Positions 11,362 to 19,714 of a stretch of DNA of 41,536 nt are shown here, in pieces; positions within the stretch are counted from its first letter, which is position 1; each line of letters starts with the position of its first letter. The notes below the pieces were generated by a model, which was not told where the DNA came from, made no database searches, and worked only from the letters and a program-made list of their open reading frames with translations. The DNA is from Acidimicrobiaceae bacterium (GTDB lineage Bacteria; Actinomycetota; Acidimicrobiia; Acidimicrobiales; Aldehydirespiratoraceae), in contig JAPOUM010000020.1 in NCBI GenBank assembly GCA_026708645.1, positions 1 through 41,536 of the forward strand. The letters run 5' to 3'. A program made the position numbers and the translations under genes.

Positions 11362-11754
11362 GTGCCGGCGCCGCTGGCTGAGGGCTGGTTGCAGCAGCTG
11401 GCTGCAGAGCTCGCCAGTGTCGACTTGGAGAGCGAAGGGATCGACGCGTCCGACGGCGTGGTTCAGGTTCTGGTCGGCAATGCGCCTCTGGAGTCCGGAG
11501 CCCTGGCCGGCTTCTACGTTGAGGCGAGCGACGGGTGCTTGAGCGTGCATGCCCGCCGCCACCGCCGACCCGACATGGTGCTGTCGGGCGACTACCGGGA
11601 TTTTCTGCTCGTCTGGCAGGGCGAGCTCACCTTGGAGGCGGCATACATGTCGGGCCGCATGAAGCTCGAGGGCGACCAAGTGCTGCTGTTCGACCGCTGG
11701 CGCCCGCTGCTGCGTTCGCGGCAGCTTCGCGAGGCATGGGAGCGTCTGCGCTGA
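11362..11754 (+). CDS. SCP2 sterol-binding-domain-like protein
   Basis: A 130-residue protein whose second half matches the SCP-2 lipid-binding fold: GCLSVHARRHRRPDMVLSGD, then FLLVWQGELTLEAAYMSGRMKLEGD, in which G(R/K)(L/M)K.EGD is the family signature. It lacks a membrane helix or signal peptide. It begins with GTG four bases after the mca stop, so it is probably cotranslated with mca. SCP2-like proteins are common near lipid or thiol metabolism genes, but the ligand cannot be told from sequence. Confidence 0.7.
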   Translation: MPAPLAEGWLQQLAAELASVDLESEGIDASDGVVQVLVGNAPLESGALAGFYVEASDGCLSVHARRHRRPDMVLSGDYRDFLLVWQGELTLEAAYMSGRMKLEGDQVLLFDRWRPLLRSRQLREAWERLR

Positions 11755-11798
11755 CCGGCGTTCGTGCCCGGGGGCGGGGGTAGAGGATCGCCGCCGGG

Positions 11799-12638
11799 TC
11801 AGATGCGATGGCGGGCTCTTCGCTGAGCGCTGCGCAGCGCCCGGTAGCCGACCGGCACGGCCCCCGATTCTTCGAGCATCTCAGCCAGCTCGGCCGACAG
11901 CGCCAGCGCCAAGTCATCGACGCGGCCGGCTGCGGCCGGATCGATGGCGTGGATCTCCGGTTCGTCCAGCGCAGGGCACAGTGACAGTTCGGTGACTCCC
12001 GGCTGCAGGTCGGCGAGCTGTTCGACGACGTGGTTGCGGGCGTCGCCGCGGACCAGCCTGAAATGGTCGGGGAAAACCACGCCTCGCGCCGTCGCCAGAG
12101 CCCGGAACGGGAATCCGGCGTTGCGCTCCGCTTCGCCGCTCTCGAGACGCAGCGGCAGATCGAAGGCGGCGGCCAGGTCGAGCAGCACGTCGAAGAACTC
12201 GGGGCGTTGCTGCATGGCAGCCATGTGGGTGCTTAGATGGGTGACGTCGAATCCCCAAAGCACGGCCCGTTCGATCTGGGCGCGGCTCTCGCGTCGGACC
12301 TCGTCGAGGTCGGCGTGGTCCCACAGGTCTTGCAGCGTGCGCGGGAAGCCGCCGTCGCCGTCGAGCAGGCTCGGGGCGTTGGTGATCGGCCCCCAACGGA
12401 AGCAGTCGAGCTCTGAGTTGAGGGTTAGATGGACTCCGAGGTCTTCGCCGCGGTACAGCTCGGCGGCGTGGCGCGCCCAAGCCGCGGGCATCACTACTGT
12501 GCCGGTGGTGGCCGCGCCGTCGCGGAGCGCCTGGAAGCCGCCGGCTGTGGAGGAGTGAGTGGTCCCGATCCGGTCGGCGCTGATGAGCACGAGTCTGGCG
12601 CCGGCTCTGTGCCCCAGCCGCTCGACCAGTGATTCCAC
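11799..12638 (-). CDS. YdjC/ChbG-family deacetylase-like protein
   Basis: Likely a member of the YdjC/ChbG carbohydrate deacetylase family, metal-dependent enzymes that remove acetyl groups from amino sugars. Seen: RLVLISADRIG near the N-terminus, GEDLGVHLTLNSE with the metal His, WGPI, THLSTHMAAM with a His pair, and FFDVLLDLAAAFDLPLRLES. Most homologs read ADD(F/L)G at the first site; here it is ADRIG, so the second metal-site Asp is Arg. The enzyme may be inactive or altered. GTG at 12638 is chosen because TACCGT lies seven bases upstream; the open frame continues to 12782 but would overlap the nuclease gene. About 279 residues. Confidence 0.72.
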   Translation of the reverse strand: MESLVERLGHRAGARLVLISADRIGTTHSSTAGGFQALRDGAATTGTVVMPAAWARHAAELYRGEDLGVHLTLNSELDCFRWGPITNAPSLLDGDGGFPRTLQDLWDHADLDEVRRESRAQIERAVLWGFDVTHLSTHMAAMQQRPEFFDVLLDLAAAFDLPLRLESGEAERNAGFPFRALATARGVVFPDHFRLVRGDARNHVVEQLADLQPGVTELSLCPALDEPEIHAIDPAAAGRVDDLALALSAELAEMLEESGAVPVGYRALRSAQRRARHRI

Positions 12639-12717
12639 GCGCGCGACGGTAGCTGACGCCCCGCTCTGCCCCACATGCGTGTCTGAGTCTTCAAGCCCTC
12701 CTTGAGCGTCTCGATGG

Positions 12718-13341
12718 TCACTCGAGAGGGACGTCCGGGCCGCCGCAGGCGCCCCAGAGCCCCCGATCGGCCATGACCGCATCCCGCTCGGCCCGCTCGA
12801 AGGCTGCGGCGTAGTGGACGTTCGGCGCGAAAGTCAGCGCCTCGGCGTAACCGGCTGCGACGATCTCCAGATTCACGAAGAGGCCGTCGCCGGATCTCAC
12901 CACGTAACCCAGCAGCCGTTCGTAGGCGTCGCGGGCCTCCACGTCGCGCAGCAGCGTGATCGGGGTGCCTTCGGGCAGCAGAGCCTGCAGGAACAGCGAC
13001 GCTTCGGGGCCGTAGCACTGCACCGGACGAGAGCGGGCCACCGACTCGGGCGTGTCGAGACCGATCAGTCGCACCGGCTCCGAGCGGTCGCCGATGCGCG
13101 CCACGAGCGTGTCGCCGTCAACGACACGCTCGACCACGGCATTGGGCGCCCAGCCGGCGACGGTGGCGCCGGCCGGGCCTGTCAATGCGCCTGCCGCCGC
13201 TGCTGCGGGCAGGTCGCTCTCCACGGACTGACGCCCGCAGCCGGCCGTCAGTCCCGACACGAGCACGCCCGACACGACGAAGACGACGGCTCTGAGCACA
13301 CGGCACGGCTTGTGCGACGTCTCAGACGTTGCCCGCAACAC
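12718..13341 (-). CDS. Staphylococcal nuclease-like (SNase) lipoprotein
   Basis: Predicted secreted, lipid-anchored thermonuclease-family protein. A hydrophobic stretch (VLRAVVFVVSGVLVSGL) ends in the lipobox LTAGC. The SNase domain follows: VERVVDGDTLVARIGDRSEPVRLIGLDTPE, CYGPEASLF, RDAYERLLGYV, and AERDAVMADRGLWGACGG at the end. The Asp in DGDT, the Arg and Asp in VRLIGLDTPE, and the later Glu/Arg (EARDAYERLLGYV) fit the calcium and catalytic positions. It probably degrades extracellular DNA or RNA. GTG 13341 follows GGAGG by eight bases; GTG 13299 would give a shorter signal. About 207 residues. It lies upstream of the YdjC-like gene on the same strand, but that gene seems to have its own promoter. 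Confidence 0.82.
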   Translation of the reverse strand: MLRATSETSHKPCRVLRAVVFVVSGVLVSGLTAGCGRQSVESDLPAAAAAGALTGPAGATVAGWAPNAVVERVVDGDTLVARIGDRSEPVRLIGLDTPESVARSRPVQCYGPEASLFLQALLPEGTPITLLRDVEARDAYERLLGYVVRSGDGLFVNLEIVAAGYAEALTFAPNVHYAAAFERAERDAVMADRGLWGACGGPDVPLE

Positions 13342-13373
13342 GATCCCGGCCTCCGGTCGTCGGCTTCCAGCCG

Positions 13374-13691
13374 TCAGGCCGCAGCGGGCAGTTCGGTGCC
13401 GGGCGCCGCCGCGGCCCACGTCTCGGATCGCGCCGCTCGCAGCGCCTGGCGGGCTCGCGCCACCCCGCGCCTCCCCGTTTCACAGGTGGCCGTGTCTAGC
13501 TGCCAGCTGCCGCTGCCGACGGTCGCGGCATGCGCCGCGGCCCGCTCGGCTCTGGTCGGAGCAGCCCTTCTGCGGGATCTCCGGCCGGACCTCACGGGGG
13601 CCGTCTCGCCACCAGACAGGCCGGCCGCGGCGTTCCTGTCGGCCATGTCGGCCAAGTCGGAGATGTCTATGAGCAGCAGTTGATTGATCAT
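13374..13691 (-). CDS. Small hypothetical protein
   Basis: A 105-residue protein I do not recognise. It begins with a hydrophobic then acidic segment (MINQLLLIDISDLADMAD), passes through an Arg/Ala-rich linker, and has GSWQLDTATCETGRRGVARAR, a helix-like basic segment, near residue 70. ATG 13691 lies six bases after CATTAT, a plausible -10 box for a leaderless message. The gene lies between PAP2 and the SNase lipoprotein on the same strand. Codon use looks like its neighbours in the second half. Moderate support only. Confidence 0.45.
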   Translation of the reverse strand: MINQLLLIDISDLADMADRNAAAGLSGGETAPVRSGRRSRRRAAPTRAERAAAHAATVGSGSWQLDTATCETGRRGVARARQALRAARSETWAAAAPGTELPAAA

Positions 13692-13883
13692 GTGAACATA
13701 ATGTCGAGAGGGTGTGACATTCTCGTCGGCGTGACTGCATCGACCACTCGGCGAAGCGCTCAACGACACGACATCAGCGCGCCCTTCGACATCAGCGTGC
13801 CCTGTCGCCAAGCGGCGGCTGAAGCTCTGAGCGATTCTGCGACCCGGTCCGGGCAGCGGGCGCTTCCGCAAGGCCCGGAGCCT

Positions 13884-13964
13884 CTATAGGAGGTCGCGCT
13901 GCATGCGCCGCATTCTTTCGAGCCGACGCTGTCGCCGAGCAGCGACGGCGTCGGTGAAGTCCAT
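13884..13964 (-). CDS. Possible 26-residue basic peptide after PAP2
   Basis: Ten bases after the PAP2 stop, ATG opens a short frame, MDFTDAVAARRQRRLERMRR and a few residues more, ending in a stop at 13884. It would be a strongly basic amphipathic helix. Position in the VanW-PAP2 transcript and helix-like composition are the only support; it may be noncoding. The 192 bases from 13692 to 13883 hold no other gene I can see. Confidence 0.25.
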   Translation of the reverse strand: MDFTDAVAARRQRRLERMRRMQRDLL

Positions 13965-13974
13965 GAGCTCGGGC

Positions 13975-14523
13975 TCAGCGCCAGATCCGCCGGGCGACCG
14001 CGCCGAGGGCCGCGCCGAGGGCCATACCTGCCGCCACGTCGCTGGCGTGATGCAGCCCCACATGCACCCGGCTCGCTGCCACAGCCGCCGCGAGCGTGTA
14101 GTAGGCGGGTGTCCAGCGGCTGCGACGCGACAGAAGAGCGGCCGCGACCATGGCCGCGCTGGCGTGGCCGCTGGGGAAGCTGCTGGTGAGCGGCTGGCGC
14201 AGGCTGTGAGGCCGCTGCCCCTCGAAAGCAGGCCGCCGCCGCCCAACGGCTGTTTTGATCAAGCCGTTGACCAGCGCCGCCTCGGCGAAGAGGGTTGAAC
14301 TCAGACGCTGCGCGCCTCGTGGATCTCGGCGCGCCGCGGCTTGCAGCGCACCGAGCGCATGCCACAGTCGGGAGTGGTTGGCGGCCTCGGAAAGCGAGTA
14401 CATGATCCGGTCCAGCGTCGGTTTGCCACGCAGGTTGTCCTCCCACCAAGACTCGACGGCCTCGTCGATGCCGGTGATGAAGGCTTCGACGCCTCTGCCG
14501 ACGCCCGCTCCGGCGGCTCTCAT
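13975..14523 (-). CDS. PAP2-family lipid phosphatase
   Basis: PAP2 superfamily phosphatase with its three motifs: KTAVGRRRP, SFPSGHASA and SRVHVGLHHASD, supplying Lys/Arg, the acid-base His and the nucleophilic His. Such enzymes hydrolyse lipid phosphates, for example undecaprenyl diphosphate or phosphatidic acid, at the outer face of the membrane. The protein is short (182 residues) and its membrane helices are modest (ALGALQAAA, AAMVAAALL, YYTLAAAVAAS and DVAAGMALGAALGAV). Its ATG overlaps the stop of the VanW gene (ATGA at 14520-14523), so the two are translationally coupled. A cell envelope role is likely; the substrate is unknown. Confidence 0.82.
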   Translation of the reverse strand: MRAAGAGVGRGVEAFITGIDEAVESWWEDNLRGKPTLDRIMYSLSEAANHSRLWHALGALQAAARRDPRGAQRLSSTLFAEAALVNGLIKTAVGRRRPAFEGQRPHSLRQPLTSSFPSGHASAAMVAAALLSRRSRWTPAYYTLAAAVAASRVHVGLHHASDVAAGMALGAALGAVARRIWR

Positions 14524-16319
14524 GGCTCGCTGGGCGCCGAGCTTCTGTCGGCGCCTTCAGTGGCGCCGCCTTGCTCCCAGCCGTCCTCGCGGGCGGGCTC
14601 GGGCGGGGCGCCGGCGGTCGTCGAAGTCGGGACGGTGGTGGTGGTGACCGACGGGCTGCCATCGCAGCGCACGCCTTCGGGGCGGTACTGGGCCCAGACC
14701 GTGTCGGTCTCGTTGCGCTGGTCGCTCAGGTAAGTGCGTGTGCGCTCCGTCGTGACTCGGGTGCAGCTCGTCCCGACTGTGCGTGTCCACTGGTTGGTCT
14801 GCTGGGCCAGGACCCACGGCGTGGAGTAGAGCCTCACCGTGATGGAGTCGTCGTCTGTGGTGGGCCAGATCATCACTCCGTACGGCGTGTTGTTCTCGAT
14901 CACGAGGTCTGGCGCCGGGAACGACACTGTGGCCTCACGCCCGTACGGATAGCGGCTCAGGTAGATCGAGTGGGACTGGTAATCGACGAAGTCGAGTCCG
15001 GCGAAGAACGCCGCGTTGAACAGCGTGGTGGCGTATTGCGAGATGCCGCCGCCCACAGAGTCGACGAACACGCCCTCACGGATCATCTTCGCCGGAACGA
15101 AGCCGTTGACGGCGGTGCGCCTGCCCACGTGGTCGTTGACCGAGAAACGCCCTCCCGGCTCGATTATCGCTCCGCGGGTCAGATCCGAGATCCTGGCGAT
15201 GTTGACCACCCGATCCTGTCCCGGTTGGAAGCGCGTGGTGAACTCGCCGACCACTTGAAGGATCCCCAAAGACTCGGCCCAATCCTGGTTGCGAGGGCTG
15301 GCAGCCACAGTGCTGGGCAGCATTATCACGGGTTGATCCGCCGTCATGCCCTCCAGCAGCCTTTGCGGCGACGTCTCGTGGCAGCACATGAAGCCGGGCT
15401 CGTCAGTGGTGATGGTCACGGCGCCGCTGTCGTCTATGCCGAACTGGGCTTCGCCTCCCGGGGTTCCCACCCCCACGAAGAGACTGGTGAGAGTGTCCAG
15501 GATGCGCTCGTCCACAGCCAGTCGAGCGTCGTGGTGCCGACCTTCCAGAGTGATGAACTGCCGCAGCGCCGCTTCGCTGATCGGGAAGACTGCGTCGGTT
15601 CCCTCGAGCTGCACCATCACCCCGCCCTGGGTTATGGCGTTGGCTTCCGCTGCGAGGTTCGCCGCCAGTCCCGTCGCTGCCGGATCTGTCGGCACGGCGG
15701 CTTTCACCGGCACCTCCACCACTGCGCGACCGCCTGCGTGGCTGCTCGCTGCGTTCTTGAGCCGTTGGGCGAGCAGTTCCATGTCGGGTGCTCCCGCGGT
15801 GGTCTGCAGCGCAGGCCGGAAAGCTCCGTCGATCAACTCGATGTGCGGCGTCTGGGGGTCGGTGTGAGGGTCGAGCAGCTGTCTGTCGAGGGCCTCGAGG
15901 CCGGCGGACGCCGCTGAGGCCGCGTCAGGATCGGCGAACAGGTCGAGGAGCCACGCCGCCGGCCGCGCCGCCGTCGTGGCGGGGTCTTCGTCGCCGCCCA
16001 GCCCCAGTTCTGCTGCCGTGAACTCGGACGCGGGGACGGTGACGCTTCGGTCTTGGAACCTCAGCTCGATGAACTGGAGCCCGACTGTCGTCTCGACTGC
16101 GTCCTGCTCTGCCGGTTCGACGGCGGTCTCTTCCGGCGGCGCGGCGAGGCCGCCGGTTTCGGCTTCCTGCACGGCCTCGTCTGTGCTGCGCTCGGATTCG
16201 TCGCCTGTCTCATAAAGCTGCCAGCCGACGAGCGCGCCGGCGAACAACAGAACCGCGACCGCGGTCAGCGGCCACAACAGCTTGCGTCGAGGTTTGCCTT
16301 GGAGCGGCCGTCTGACCAC
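14520..16319 (-). CDS. VanW family protein, membrane-anchored
   Basis: A 599-residue surface protein with one N-terminal membrane helix (LLWPLTAVAVLLFAGALVGW, about 14-33), an acidic linker, a region resembling the peptidoglycan-binding-like domain often found before VanW, and a VanW domain at about 385-510: GGRFSVNDHVGRRT, then VDSVGGGISQYATTLFNAAFFAGLD in part, SHSIYLSRYPYGRE and NNTPYGVMIW. The C-terminal 90 residues are Thr/Pro/Glu rich and could cross the wall. VanW proteins occur in vancomycin loci but their role is unknown, probably in the cell wall. GTG 16319 lies six bases after TACCCT. A vicinal Cys pair (MCCHE) sits mid-protein. Coupled to PAP2 downstream. Confidence 0.85.
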   Translation of the reverse strand: MVRRPLQGKPRRKLLWPLTAVAVLLFAGALVGWQLYETGDESERSTDEAVQEAETGGLAAPPEETAVEPAEQDAVETTVGLQFIELRFQDRSVTVPASEFTAAELGLGGDEDPATTAARPAAWLLDLFADPDAASAASAGLEALDRQLLDPHTDPQTPHIELIDGAFRPALQTTAGAPDMELLAQRLKNAASSHAGGRAVVEVPVKAAVPTDPAATGLAANLAAEANAITQGGVMVQLEGTDAVFPISEAALRQFITLEGRHHDARLAVDERILDTLTSLFVGVGTPGGEAQFGIDDSGAVTITTDEPGFMCCHETSPQRLLEGMTADQPVIMLPSTVAASPRNQDWAESLGILQVVGEFTTRFQPGQDRVVNIARISDLTRGAIIEPGGRFSVNDHVGRRTAVNGFVPAKMIREGVFVDSVGGGISQYATTLFNAAFFAGLDFVDYQSHSIYLSRYPYGREATVSFPAPDLVIENNTPYGVMIWPTTDDDSITVRLYSTPWVLAQQTNQWTRTVGTSCTRVTTERTRTYLSDQRNETDTVWAQYRPEGVRCDGSPSVTTTTVPTSTTAGAPPEPAREDGWEQGGATEGADRSSAPSEP

Positions 16320-16427
16320 GCTTTGAGGGTATCGCTGCCACCCTGGCCATCTGTCGAGCGCTCTGCGGCGACTCTCGCGCCGGAGCGTAGCGTCCTCAAT
16401 CAGCCCAGGATGGAGCGCCCATGCCGC

Positions 16428-17096
16428 TCAGAAAAGGCGCAGTTCGGGCGACTCCATGCCTCGCAGTTCGTCGTAATCGACCTCGACGCAGTCGATGGCG
16501 CGGTCGGCTGCGAGCACTTTGGCCTGATGCTTGATGTTCTGAGCGACCAGAACACCGCGCACCGGCGCCAGAGCCGGATCGGAGTTGAGGTAGTGCAGAT
16601 AGCGGGTGAGCTGCTCCACGCCGTCGATCTCGCCGGTGCGTTTCACTTCCACGGCCACCGCCGCGCCCGCTGAGTTGCGGCACAGCAGGTCGACAGGCCC
16701 GATGGCAGTGGGGAACTCGCGCCGCACCAGAGTGAGTCCTTCTGAGATCGCGCCCGGCTGCTGTGCCAGCAACTGCTGGAGCTGCGCCTCGACGCCGTCC
16801 TTGCGCAGCCCCGGATCTGCGCCCATCTCGAACGAGCTGTCGTCGAGCACCTCTTCGACGTTGATCACCAGCGAGTCGCTGCGCCCTGCGGCGGTGACCC
16901 GCCACACTCCGGCGTCTTCGTCGATCACCAGCCGGTTGGGGGCGTTCATCCAGTTGAGGGGCTTGTAGGCGCCGCCGTCTGCATGCACCGACACCGAGCC
17001 GTCCGCCTTGACCATGATCAGACGAACCGCCGAAGGCAGATGAGCCTGCAAGCGACCGTCGTAGTCGACGGTGCAGCGGGCGATCACGAGCCGCAC
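16428..17096 (-). CDS. nucS: Mismatch-specific endonuclease NucS/EndoMS
   Basis: NucS cuts both strands at mismatches and carries out non-canonical mismatch repair in Actinomycetota and archaea that lack MutS/MutL. The 222-residue protein starts [20 protein letters not shown], the usual N-terminal DNA-binding domain, and has the RecB-like nuclease core: GPVDLLCRN (Asp136), VAVEVKR (Glu150, Lys152) and GVEQLTRYL (Gln162). It ends in ELRLF, a terminal motif of the type that binds the replication sliding clamp. GTG 17096 lies six bases after TAGTTT, so the message is probably leaderless. Length and both domains are normal. Confidence 0.92.
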   Translation of the reverse strand: MRLVIARCTVDYDGRLQAHLPSAVRLIMVKADGSVSVHADGGAYKPLNWMNAPNRLVIDEDAGVWRVTAAGRSDSLVINVEEVLDDSSFEMGADPGLRKDGVEAQLQQLLAQQPGAISEGLTLVRREFPTAIGPVDLLCRNSAGAAVAVEVKRTGEIDGVEQLTRYLHYLNSDPALAPVRGVLVAQNIKHQAKVLAADRAIDCVEVDYDELRGMESPELRLF

Positions 17097-17131
17097 CGCA
17101 GCAAACTAGCAGCCTCGACCCTGATCCACCC

Positions 17132-18724
17132 TCAAATGCAAAGCCGAGCCCCCGCCCGGCGAGTCGGCCGCTCGAGCCGGCAGAACCCGAGGCGCACTAG
17201 TGCAGCCCAGCGGATCTGCGTTCCGACTGCTAGCAGGAAAGTGTCGAGGGGCAGAGTGCCGACGCCTCTGCTGTCGTCATCGGGCTGGATCACAGCTGCT
17301 CGAGGGGCGACGAGGTAGCTGTTGCCGCTGAAGCGTGGATGCCGCTTGATCAATGCCTCGAGCCCGCGGCGGCTGTGGTCGGGCGATGAAGCGACCTCGA
17401 AGGCCAAGGGCTGCTGCGGGTCGTCGTAGATCAGATCGACTTCGCGGTCGGCGTCTCTCCAATAGTGAAGCCGCACGCCTGCGTGCGCGGCGAGTGTGTG
17501 CAGAGTCGCCGCCACCAGGTTCTCCAGAAGGATGCCCTGCTCGACGGAATCGCTGAGCGGGGCGAGGCCCCGGTGCAGAGCTGCGTTGCGGACTGCGCTG
17601 TCCACGAAATACAGCTTGCGCCCTCGCCGCTGCATCCCGGCCTCTGTTCCTGAATAGTTGGTGAGCGTGAACACCAGGTAGGCCTGTTCCAAGTAAGACA
17701 AGTAACGGTCCAGGGTCGGCTGAGCGACGCCCAGATCTTTGCTGATGCGTGTGGGTGCGAGGATGCCGGTCACTTGGTCGGCTAGGACGTAGAGCAGCCG
17801 TTCCAGCATCAGAGGGTTGTCGACACCGGCGGTCTGGGGGATGTCCTTGTAGACGGCTCGCTCCACAGCGTCACTGCGCAGCACCCGCTGAGACTCGAGC
17901 ACATAGCGCTCGAGCTGCCCGACGCCGCCGTCTGTTGGCCAGTCGTGCAGGGTGGTCACGAGTTCGGGAAAGCCGCCGACCATCGTGCGCAGCGACCACA
18001 GTTGTTCTGGGAACGCTTGGGGTGCGTGCCCGGTGGGCAGAGCTGCCAGCATTTTCCGCAGGGTCAGACCTGAAGGCGACTCCCCGGCAGGGCTGGCGGT
18101 GTCGCCGGCCCATGCCTCGGTGACGGCTTGCATGGTGATCTCGGTTTGCAGAGTTCCTAGAAGTTCTGCGAATTCGGTCAAGTCGCATGGCAGGAGGTGA
18201 TGCTCTTCCCAGCGGCCCACCCCGCTCTCGCGCCGCTGTTTGCGAAGCGCCATTGCGCTGCTCGATGTGGCTGCGACACGCACCGGCCAATGCTCGTCGT
18301 GGAACGTCTTGAGCCATAGGTCCCAGTCAGCGGCGTAGACGATCTCATCGAGCATCAGGTAGAGGGGACGCTCCGGGGTTGCTGCGGCGCCTCGCAGCGA
18401 CAGTTTCACAAGATCTCCCAAGCTCTCGCCTATCAGCCGGGGGTGGTCCATGCGCAGCCACAGGATCCGGCCGGGCTCTATGCCATTTTTGAGCAGCCGG
18501 CGGACTGTCTGATACAGCACTGTCGTCTTGCCTGCCCGGCGCGGCCCGAGGATCACTTGGTAGCGTCGCGGCTCGTTGTGCCGCAGCCGCTGCCATAGCT
18601 GCTTTGCCAGGTACCGCTCGTGGGGAGGAGCGAGCGCAGGAGGCACTGTTGCGTTGTTCTGCCAGGGGTTTTGTTCTGCGACGACTCTGAGGTAGTCGGC
18701 AGGTTCGGGCATCCCAGTAATCAT
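17132..18724 (-). CDS. AAA ATPase with DUF4143 domain
   Basis: A 530-residue ATPase of the AAA_14/DUF4143 type. Walker A is LGPRRAGKTTVLYQ (about 58-71), Walker B is LYLMLDEIVYAADWDLWLK, and a sensor-like VRVAATSSSAMALR follows. The middle has a DNA-binding-like segment (LAPTRISKDLGVAQPTLDRYLSYLEQAYLV). The C-terminal DUF4143 part carries LYFVDSAVRNAAL, ILLENLVAATL and YWRDADREVDLIYDD, recalling a nuclease fold without a clear catalytic Lys. Function is unknown; these genes are patchily distributed and often multicopy. A second, broken copy lies at 26899-27294. The region upstream is unusually AT-rich and contains palindromes. ATG 18724 is preceded weakly by GGAGA; ATG 18712 is an alternative. 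Confidence 0.78.
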   Translation of the reverse strand: MITGMPEPADYLRVVAEQNPWQNNATVPPALAPPHERYLAKQLWQRLRHNEPRRYQVILGPRRAGKTTVLYQTVRRLLKNGIEPGRILWLRMDHPRLIGESLGDLVKLSLRGAAATPERPLYLMLDEIVYAADWDLWLKTFHDEHWPVRVAATSSSAMALRKQRRESGVGRWEEHHLLPCDLTEFAELLGTLQTEITMQAVTEAWAGDTASPAGESPSGLTLRKMLAALPTGHAPQAFPEQLWSLRTMVGGFPELVTTLHDWPTDGGVGQLERYVLESQRVLRSDAVERAVYKDIPQTAGVDNPLMLERLLYVLADQVTGILAPTRISKDLGVAQPTLDRYLSYLEQAYLVFTLTNYSGTEAGMQRRGRKLYFVDSAVRNAALHRGLAPLSDSVEQGILLENLVAATLHTLAAHAGVRLHYWRDADREVDLIYDDPQQPLAFEVASSPDHSRRGLEALIKRHPRFSGNSYLVAPRAAVIQPDDDSRGVGTLPLDTFLLAVGTQIRWAALVRLGFCRLERPTRRAGARLCI

Positions 18725-18744
18725 CGTGGACGGATCTCCAGGTT

Positions 18745-18798
18745 AGTTGTTTGCTCGATAGTATACTCCATACGTATCTTATAGATACAACTGCAAAC
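18745..18798 (-). promoter_or_regulatory. Candidate promoter/operator of the DUF4143 ATPase gene
   Basis: An AT-rich patch in GC-rich surroundings. On the minus strand TATACT (18765-18760) could be the -10 box of the ATPase gene. GTATCT (18774-18779) and AGATAC (18783-18788) form an inverted repeat with a 3-base spacer, and GTTTGC (18749-18754) pairs with GCAAAC (18793-18798) around the whole block. This looks like a repressor site, possibly for autoregulation. Confidence 0.4.
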
Positions 18799-18863
18799 AT
18801 TGAAACGCCTGAATGAAGCTTATTCGCGGCGGGGTTGGCTAAACCCGCCGTGCGTGGCTTGGC

Positions 18864-19550
18864 TCAGCGGAGGGCGTGCAGCACTGCTTCGGCTAGCTCG
18901 GGGCGGCAGATCACCAGGTCCGGCAGGTAGGGGTCGGGCTGGTTGTAGCGGAGGGGCGAGCCGTCGATCCGGCTGGTGGCCAATCCCGCAGACTCAGCCA
19001 CCGCCGCGGGCGCGCACGAGTCCCACTCGTACTGGCCGCCTGCGTGGACATAGGCGTCGGCGGCCCCCGAGACCACTGCCATGGCTTTGGCGCCCGCCGA
19101 GCCCAGCGGAATCATCTCGGCGTCCAGCGCGTCGGCCACGACGCAGGCCTGCCACGAAGGGCCGTTGCGGGACACCACCATCCGGGCGGGGCCGTCTCGC
19201 CGCTCAGGCGCCGCCGGCGGATCAGCCGTCGAGAACAACCGGCCCAGCGCCGGCAGCGCCACCGCCGCGGCCACGGGACGATGGTCGATCACCAGCGCCA
19301 CATGGACCGCCCAGTCGGCACGCGGCGGCCAGCAGTACTGATCGGTGCCGTCGAGCGGGTCGATCACCCAGACCCGTTCAGCACCGAGGCGCGACCCGTC
19401 GTCGTCGCCCTCCTCGGACAGCACCGCGTCGCCGGGGCGCGCCGCGGCGAGTCGTTGCGCCAGCAGCTCATGGGCCCGCCGGTCGCCTTGTGACCCCAGA
19501 TCCGGCCCGTCGATCCCTCGGGCGCCCAGCTGAGCCCGCAGTCCCAGCAA
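18864..19550 (-). CDS. IMPase/CysQ-like sugar or nucleotide phosphatase
   Basis: Member of the inositol monophosphatase superfamily, closest by motif to actinobacterial 3'(2'),5'-bisphosphate nucleotidases (CysQ). Seen: AVLSEEGDDD (metal Glu), VWVIDPLDGTDQY (metal Asp pair) and YEWDSCAPAAVAESAGL (second metal site). It probably removes phosphate from PAP or inositol phosphate. The listed start is the first canonical codon, TTG 19550, but clear family sequence (DHRLAADLAREAGELLL) is encoded upstream in the same frame. From 19718 to 19551 there is no ATG, GTG or TTG. The frame opens through a CTG at 19718 that overlaps the kgd stop. So the real protein is probably longer by up to 56 residues with an unusual start, or an error or frameshift is present. 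Confidence 0.75.
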   Translation of the reverse strand: MLGLRAQLGARGIDGPDLGSQGDRRAHELLAQRLAAARPGDAVLSEEGDDDGSRLGAERVWVIDPLDGTDQYCWPPRADWAVHVALVIDHRPVAAAVALPALGRLFSTADPPAAPERRDGPARMVVSRNGPSWQACVVADALDAEMIPLGSAGAKAMAVVSGAADAYVHAGGQYEWDSCAPAAVAESAGLATSRIDGSPLRYNQPDPYLPDLVICRPELAEAVLHALR

Positions 19551-19714
19551 CAGTTCGCCGGCCTCACGGGCCAGGTCGGCAGCCAGGCGATGATCGTCCG
19601 GCGCCGGTTGCGCCCGACGACCGTCGTCGTCCGAACCGGCGTCGTCGCCTGAGCCGCCGGTCTGGCCGAGGGGGTCGCCGATTTCGAGTCCGCGATCGTC
19701 CTGCTGTGGCGGTT

